A DNA stretch of 64,000 nucleotides from Chloroflexota bacterium. GTDB taxonomy: Bacteria; Chloroflexota; Anaerolineae; Promineifilales; Promineifilaceae. Under the pieces are notes generated by a model. That model was not told the DNA's origin. It searched no databases and was given only the letters and a program-made list of their open reading frames with translations. Numbering within the stretch: position 1 is the stretch's first letter; each line of letters begins with the position of its first letter. Made by a program: the position numbers and the translations under genes. The stretch lies in contig JACTMP010000057.1 in assembly GCA_014584575.1 (NCBI GenBank), forward strand, positions 1-64,000, written 5' to 3'. Below, one piece after another: positions 60,530 through 64,000 of the stretch.

Positions 60530-61327
60530 ATGCACACAAATGCCTTTGACCGTTACATTGTCCAGGAAAGCCTGGTTCACCGGCTTGACCCACGCCTGAA
60601 AGTGGTAGTGGCGCTGATTTTTATTCTGGCGACGGTGCTGCTGCCGGATGGGGCGTGGGCCGGTTTTGCCTGTTCCTGGTTGCTGATTTTGGTAATCACC
60701 TGGCTGGCGCGGTTGCCGTATGCCCTGGTTTTCAAGAGGTCGTTGGTGATTGTGCCGTTTATGTTGGCGGCGGTGACGGTGCTGTTGAATGTACCGGGCA
60801 CGGCCGTATTCACCACCCCCCTTGGCCCCTTTACACTCACTATCACCGACGCCGGGCTGGTGCGTTTTGTCAGTATCCTCATTCGCGGCTGGCTGGCAGT
60901 GCAGATGGCGATATTACTCACGGCCGTGACCCCCTTTCCCGATCTGATGCACGCCCTCACCCATTTGCACGTCCCCGCCATATTGGTCAGCATCATCAGC
61001 TTTATGTACCGCTACCTGTTTGTGTTGGTAGATGAGGCGCAGCGGCTGATGCGGGCGCGGCAGGCGCGCAGCGCCCGGCTGCCCGGCCAGGGCCAACATG
61101 GTGGCTCGCTCCTCTGGCGGGCCAGCGTGACCGGGCATATGGTCGGCCAGCTTTTTGGCCGCAGCCTGGAGCGCAGCGACCGGGTGTATAACGCCATGCT
61201 GGCGCGAGGGTATCACGGCCGTATCCTCACCATGACCCCCCACGCCATGACCCGGTTGGACTGGCTGGTGGGGGGGACGGCCGTGTCTTTGATCGGTCTG
61301 ATTCAATTGGTGGCCCGTTATCCGTAA
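60530..61327 (+). CDS. cbiQ: ECF transporter T component CbiQ
   Basis: Transmembrane coupling protein of the ECF importer, 265 residues, five or six spans. The two coupling-helix motifs that bind the ATPase appear as RARQARSARL and AMLARGYHGR. It lies between cbiM and cbiO in the expected order. No ribosome-binding site is seen ahead of the ATG because a repeat fills the spacer, so translation may be weak or use another start. Confidence 0.92.
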   Translation: MHTNAFDRYIVQESLVHRLDPRLKVVVALIFILATVLLPDGAWAGFACSWLLILVITWLARLPYALVFKRSLVIVPFMLAAVTVLLNVPGTAVFTTPLGPFTLTITDAGLVRFVSILIRGWLAVQMAILLTAVTPFPDLMHALTHLHVPAILVSIISFMYRYLFVLVDEAQRLMRARQARSARLPGQGQHGGSLLWRASVTGHMVGQLFGRSLERSDRVYNAMLARGYHGRILTMTPHAMTRLDWLVGGTAVSLIGLIQLVARYP

Positions 61328-61402
61328 CCCGTAACCCGTAAACGGATTACGGTTCACGAATTACGGATTACGCCTCACGGATTACGCCTCACGGATTACG
61401 AA
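61322..61402. repeat. CGGATTACG repeats between cbiQ and cbiO
   Basis: GTAACCCGTAACCCGTAAAC is followed by CGGATTACGGTTCACGAATT and more CGGATTACGCCTCACGGATT units. Same family as 35855-35911. Confidence 0.75.
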
Positions 61403-61404
61403 AT

Positions 61405-62175
61405 ATGCCCGTTACTCACCCAGACACGCCCCCTCCTATCGTTTCGGCCAACGGCCGTGCCACCCTGGAAGTACGGGATTTACAATTTGCCTACCCCGAT
61501 GGGCAGCAGGCGCTCAAGGGGGTGTCGCTGGAAATGGCGGCGGGGGAAAAGGTGGCGTTGGTGGGGCCAAATGGCGCGGGCAAGAGTACGTTGATGCTGC
61601 ACCTGAATGGCCTGCTGCACGGCGCTGGAGAAATTGAAGTAGCCGGGTTGCCGGTGGTGAAGGCCAATTTCCCCGTCATTCGGGCGACGGTGGGCATGGT
61701 GTTTCAAAACCCGGATGACCAGCTTTTTTCGCCAACGGTGTTTGAGGATGTGGCCTTTGGCCCGCTGCATATGGGATTCCCAGAGGCAGAAGTGCGGCAG
61801 CGGGTGGTGGCGGCGCTCACGGCCGTCGGCATGGCCGCACACAGCAGTCGTTTATCCCATCACCTGAGCATTGGGCAAAAGAAGCGGGTAGCTATCGCTA
61901 CTGTGCTGGCGATGTCGCCGGAGATTTTGGTGCTGGATGAACCTTCCGCCGGGCTAGACCCACGTGGACGGCGGCAGTTGATCAACCTGCTGCGCGACTT
62001 GCCGCTGACGATGTTGGTTTCCACCCACGATATGCTGCTGGTGCAGGAATTGTTCCCGCGTATGGTGATCATGGATGAAGGGCGGATCGTGGCCGATGGG
62101 GCAACGGCCGTGCTGCTGCATGATGTGGCGTTGCTGGAGGCGCATGGGTTGGAGGCGGTAATCGGTAGTCGGTAA
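61405..62175 (+). CDS. cbiO: ECF transporter ATPase CbiO
   Basis: Energises the CbiM-CbiQ metal importer; 256 residues. Walker A GPNGAGKS, Q-loop FQNPDDQLFSPTVFEDVAFGP (the typical ECF-type sequence), signature LSIGQKKRVAIA, Walker B ILVLDEPSAGLD and H-loop STHD are all present. Only one ATPase is encoded, so it would work as a homodimer. The final VIGSR and stop are encoded by the TCGGTAATC repeat. It is the last gene of the cluster. Confidence 0.95.
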   Translation: MPVTHPDTPPPIVSANGRATLEVRDLQFAYPDGQQALKGVSLEMAAGEKVALVGPNGAGKSTLMLHLNGLLHGAGEIEVAGLPVVKANFPVIRATVGMVFQNPDDQLFSPTVFEDVAFGPLHMGFPEAEVRQRVVAALTAVGMAAHSSRLSHHLSIGQKKRVAIATVLAMSPEILVLDEPSAGLDPRGRRQLINLLRDLPLTMLVSTHDMLLVQELFPRMVIMDEGRIVADGATAVLLHDVALLEAHGLEAVIGSR

Positions 62176-62240
62176 TCGGTGATCGGAAGTCGGAAGTCGG
62201 AAGTCCGATATCCGACTTCGGACTTCGAACTTCCCTCCAC
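62160..62240. repeat. TCGGTAATC and GGAAGTCGGAAGTC repeat block
   Basis: GGTAATCGGTAGTCGGTAAT leads into GGAAGTCGGAAGTCCGATAT and facing ATCCGACTTCGGACTTC, spanning the cbiO stop and a long imperfect hairpin that may be its terminator. Confidence 0.75.
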
Positions 62241-62309
62241 ACCTAAACGCTTTATAAATCGTCGGGTATTCGTTGAAAACATTAGGGGGAAATGGCTTAA
62301 ACTTGGGGT

Positions 62310-64000
62310 ATGTCCAACGAGTTTGAGTGGAAAACTGAGGAAGAGGCTGGCTGGGAAGATGAAATTGTGGTGCCAGCGACACGGCCGTCTCGTTCCCTCC
62401 CCTGGAAACCATTTGCCATTTTTTTGCTGATAGCCATCTTGCTGGCGGGTGGGGTGCGCTGGCAGATTAACCGGCAGGTGAGCGCCGCTGCTGCCAATAT
62501 CGAGAATGAAGTGCGAGCCACCCATCGTTTTTTACAGCAGGTGGCGCAGAGGCAGGATGAAGATTTGTTCCGGTCGCTGCTGTCCGGGCGAGACCTGGCC
62601 TGGACAGAGGTGCAGCGCTCTCTGTTTGCTGAGGGGTGGTTTGCCAACCCACCCCTGTTGGGCGGCACGGCCGTGCCCCTTTCAGACACCTTCCCGATGA
62701 CCGTCACCCTTTCCCCCGATTTTTTCAGCGCCGAAGTGCAAAGCGAACAAAGTTACCATCTGTTGAATGCCCAGAATGTGACGGAAACGGTGGCGCTGCG
62801 GCAAACGGCCGTGTACCGTAAAGGTGAGTCCCGCTGGCTCTATGCCCCGCCGGATGATGAATTCTGGGGCCACATGGTGTTTCACAGTGACCAGCACGTC
62901 TCGGTGTTGTACCCGGCGCGAGATGAAACGGTTGCCGTGCGTTTGGCGCAAGATTTGGATGATTTGGTGCAGGCCGTGTGTCAGGAGTTAGGCACGCGCA
63001 ATTGTTTGCAGCGTACACGAATACAAGTGCGCTTTAGCACGGAACCGGCAACCTTGCTGACCGGCGCTGATACCGGCACATTCATCTACATCTTGAGCTT
63101 GCCCACGCCGTCGCTGGTGGGGCTGCCTCTGGATGAGGCTGGCTACCAGGCATTGTTCCGGGCATATGGGGTGCAGGTGGCTACGGCCGTGATCACCCAA
63201 CAGGTGAACTACCAATGCTGCCGCTGGCAATTGTTGTACCAGGCATTGTTGGAACGGCAGTTGCACAAATTGGGATTAAAACCCTGGCCGCTTACCTCCG
63301 CCACCTATGACCAGTTATTGGCGCAGCCAATTCCCGGTGGCCTGACGCGGTTGTTGGTGAACCGCCCCAGTTATGAAGAGTGGGAGCATCTACACCTTTA
63401 TGCCTTTGTTGAATTTCTGGAAACTACCATTTCTCCTGAAGTGACGCTGGCCGACATGCAACGCACACTGGCAGAGGCGCGCACCGTGGCCGAATGGGTA
63501 AACCAGTTTGCGGCAATACCATTTGCCGTTGACACATTAGAACCGGCCTTCTTCCGCTACCAGTTGCAGCAAACCACCTATGCCCAAATGCGCCCGCCTT
63601 TTCCATTGCCTGACGCCCGGATTCAGTTGGTGTGTAATATGGCGCGGCTCAATGGCGCTGTGGAGATGTATGAATATGCACTACCGGCCGAAAGCTGGCA
63701 AGAGATATTCTACAAAGAAGGCGCATTGTTTTGGGCCAATGCCCAGCCGGTACACGCGGCGCCGGACCTGGTCTGGTTCATAGAATATCCTGATCAAGGG
63801 GCCACGACCATTACCTACACCTTGCTGGAAAGAGGTTATCCGCTGGCCTCCTTTACGTTCGATGAGGGGAGGGACAATTTTTTCCTGTGGGGCAGCGATC
63901 CACACGGCCGTTACCTGCTGCTTGCCAGTTGGGATGTGGGAGGTGAGCCACCAGAATTCCGCCTGCTGGATGTAGACGCCTGCCGCCAGGGAGAGTGCCG
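62310..64000 (+). CDS. Membrane-anchored protein of unknown function (partial, runs off edge)
   Basis: Open from ATG 62310 to the window edge, 563 codons with no stop, so it is incomplete on the right. Residues about 1-30 are acidic and cytoplasmic (EFEWKTEEEAGWEDEIVV), one membrane span follows (about 36-52, PFAIFLLIAILLAGGVRW), and the rest lies outside. I recognise no family in the roughly 500 outer residues; they contain a NTF2-like-looking helical start and mixed alpha/beta sequence with few cysteines (CCRW near 310). GGGG precedes the ATG. It follows the metal importer by 134 bases; no functional link is evident. Confidence 0.8.
   Translation, partial: MSNEFEWKTEEEAGWEDEIVVPATRPSRSLPWKPFAIFLLIAILLAGGVRWQINRQVSAAAANIENEVRATHRFLQQVAQRQDEDLFRSLLSGRDLAWTEVQRSLFAEGWFANPPLLGGTAVPLSDTFPMTVTLSPDFFSAEVQSEQSYHLLNAQNVTETVALRQTAVYRKGESRWLYAPPDDEFWGHMVFHSDQHVSVLYPARDETVAVRLAQDLDDLVQAVCQELGTRNCLQRTRIQVRFSTEPATLLTGADTGTFIYILSLPTPSLVGLPLDEAGYQALFRAYGVQVATAVITQQVNYQCCRWQLLYQALLERQLHKLGLKPWPLTSATYDQLLAQPIPGGLTRLLVNRPSYEEWEHLHLYAFVEFLETTISPEVTLADMQRTLAEARTVAEWVNQFAAIPFAVDTLEPAFFRYQLQQTTYAQMRPPFPLPDARIQLVCNMARLNGAVEMYEYALPAESWQEIFYKEGALFWANAQPVHAAPDLVWFIEYPDQGATTITYTLLERGYPLASFTFDEGRDNFFLWGSDPHGRYLLLASWDVGGEPPEFRLLDVDACRQGEC

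Noticed and set aside
1-64000. tRNA or rRNA genes
   Set aside because: I saw no cloverleaf-like sequence with a TTCGANNC arm and no rRNA-like stretch in the gaps; without a covariance search I report none.

Overview
The window looks like a chromosomal segment of a GC-rich, free-living, respiring bacterium. A Chloroflexota (Anaerolineae or Ardenticatenia-like) source fits best: menaquinone genes, large secreted PKD-repeat proteins ending in a short YLP tail, HlyD/MacB-type efflux without an outer-membrane partner, and Uma2 and HzsA-type families. This assignment is inference; there is no rRNA in the window. Every gene region is peppered with the palindromic octamer ACGGCCGT (about 20 copies in the first 9 kb by hand count), read in all frames as TAV, (D/N/Y)GR or RP. 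Most intergenic gaps hold short perfect hairpins or palindromic repeats.

Layout. 0.1-9 kb: a short-chain dehydrogenase, a promoter/operator/terminator region, a 2015-residue modular secreted alpha-amylase and a cystathionine beta-synthase. 9-17 kb (minus strand): a methyltransferase-like protein, a histone-deacetylase-family enzyme, and an ABC efflux operon with ATPase, FtsX permease and two HlyD adaptors. 17-20.3 kb: homocysteine methyltransferase, then an AT-rich accessory patch with a MazF-like toxin, a KTSC-like small protein and a HEPN/TIGR02391-like protein. 20.5-37.6 kb: an S9 peptidase, an acyl-ACP-reductase-like fusion, a copper-amine-oxidase-like PKD protein beside a di-haem peroxidase, a coiled-coil protein, an EAD-TM-FGE protein, an HzsA-like haem protein, Uma2, a nucleoside kinase with a MazG-like tail, and an SDR. 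37.7-46.7 kb: LysM/M23 peptidase, a decayed sensor kinase, two MFS exporters, a DUF3471/ART-like fusion, arylamine N-acetyltransferase, a methyltransferase and AsnA.

47-58.7 kb carries chorismate and menaquinone metabolism with companions: AroQ, a polytopic membrane protein, MaoC, MenC, ProC, Bcp, MenD, MenB, phosphatidylcholine synthase, and AroF with AroH. AroF/AroH make and spend chorismate, and MenD/MenC/MenB turn it into menaquinone. The aroH-aroF operon is preceded by a short leader gene with a Phe/Tyr run, competing stem-loops and an intrinsic terminator, which is a textbook-style attenuator. 59-62 kb is a Fur-type regulator followed by a CbiM-CbiQ-CbiO metal importer. A membrane-anchored protein of unknown function runs off the right edge.

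The most notable points are the Phe/Tyr attenuator, the octamer enrichment, palindromic repeats inserted in frame inside menD and supplying the C-terminal ends of several other genes, and the acyl-ACP-reductase-like fusion.
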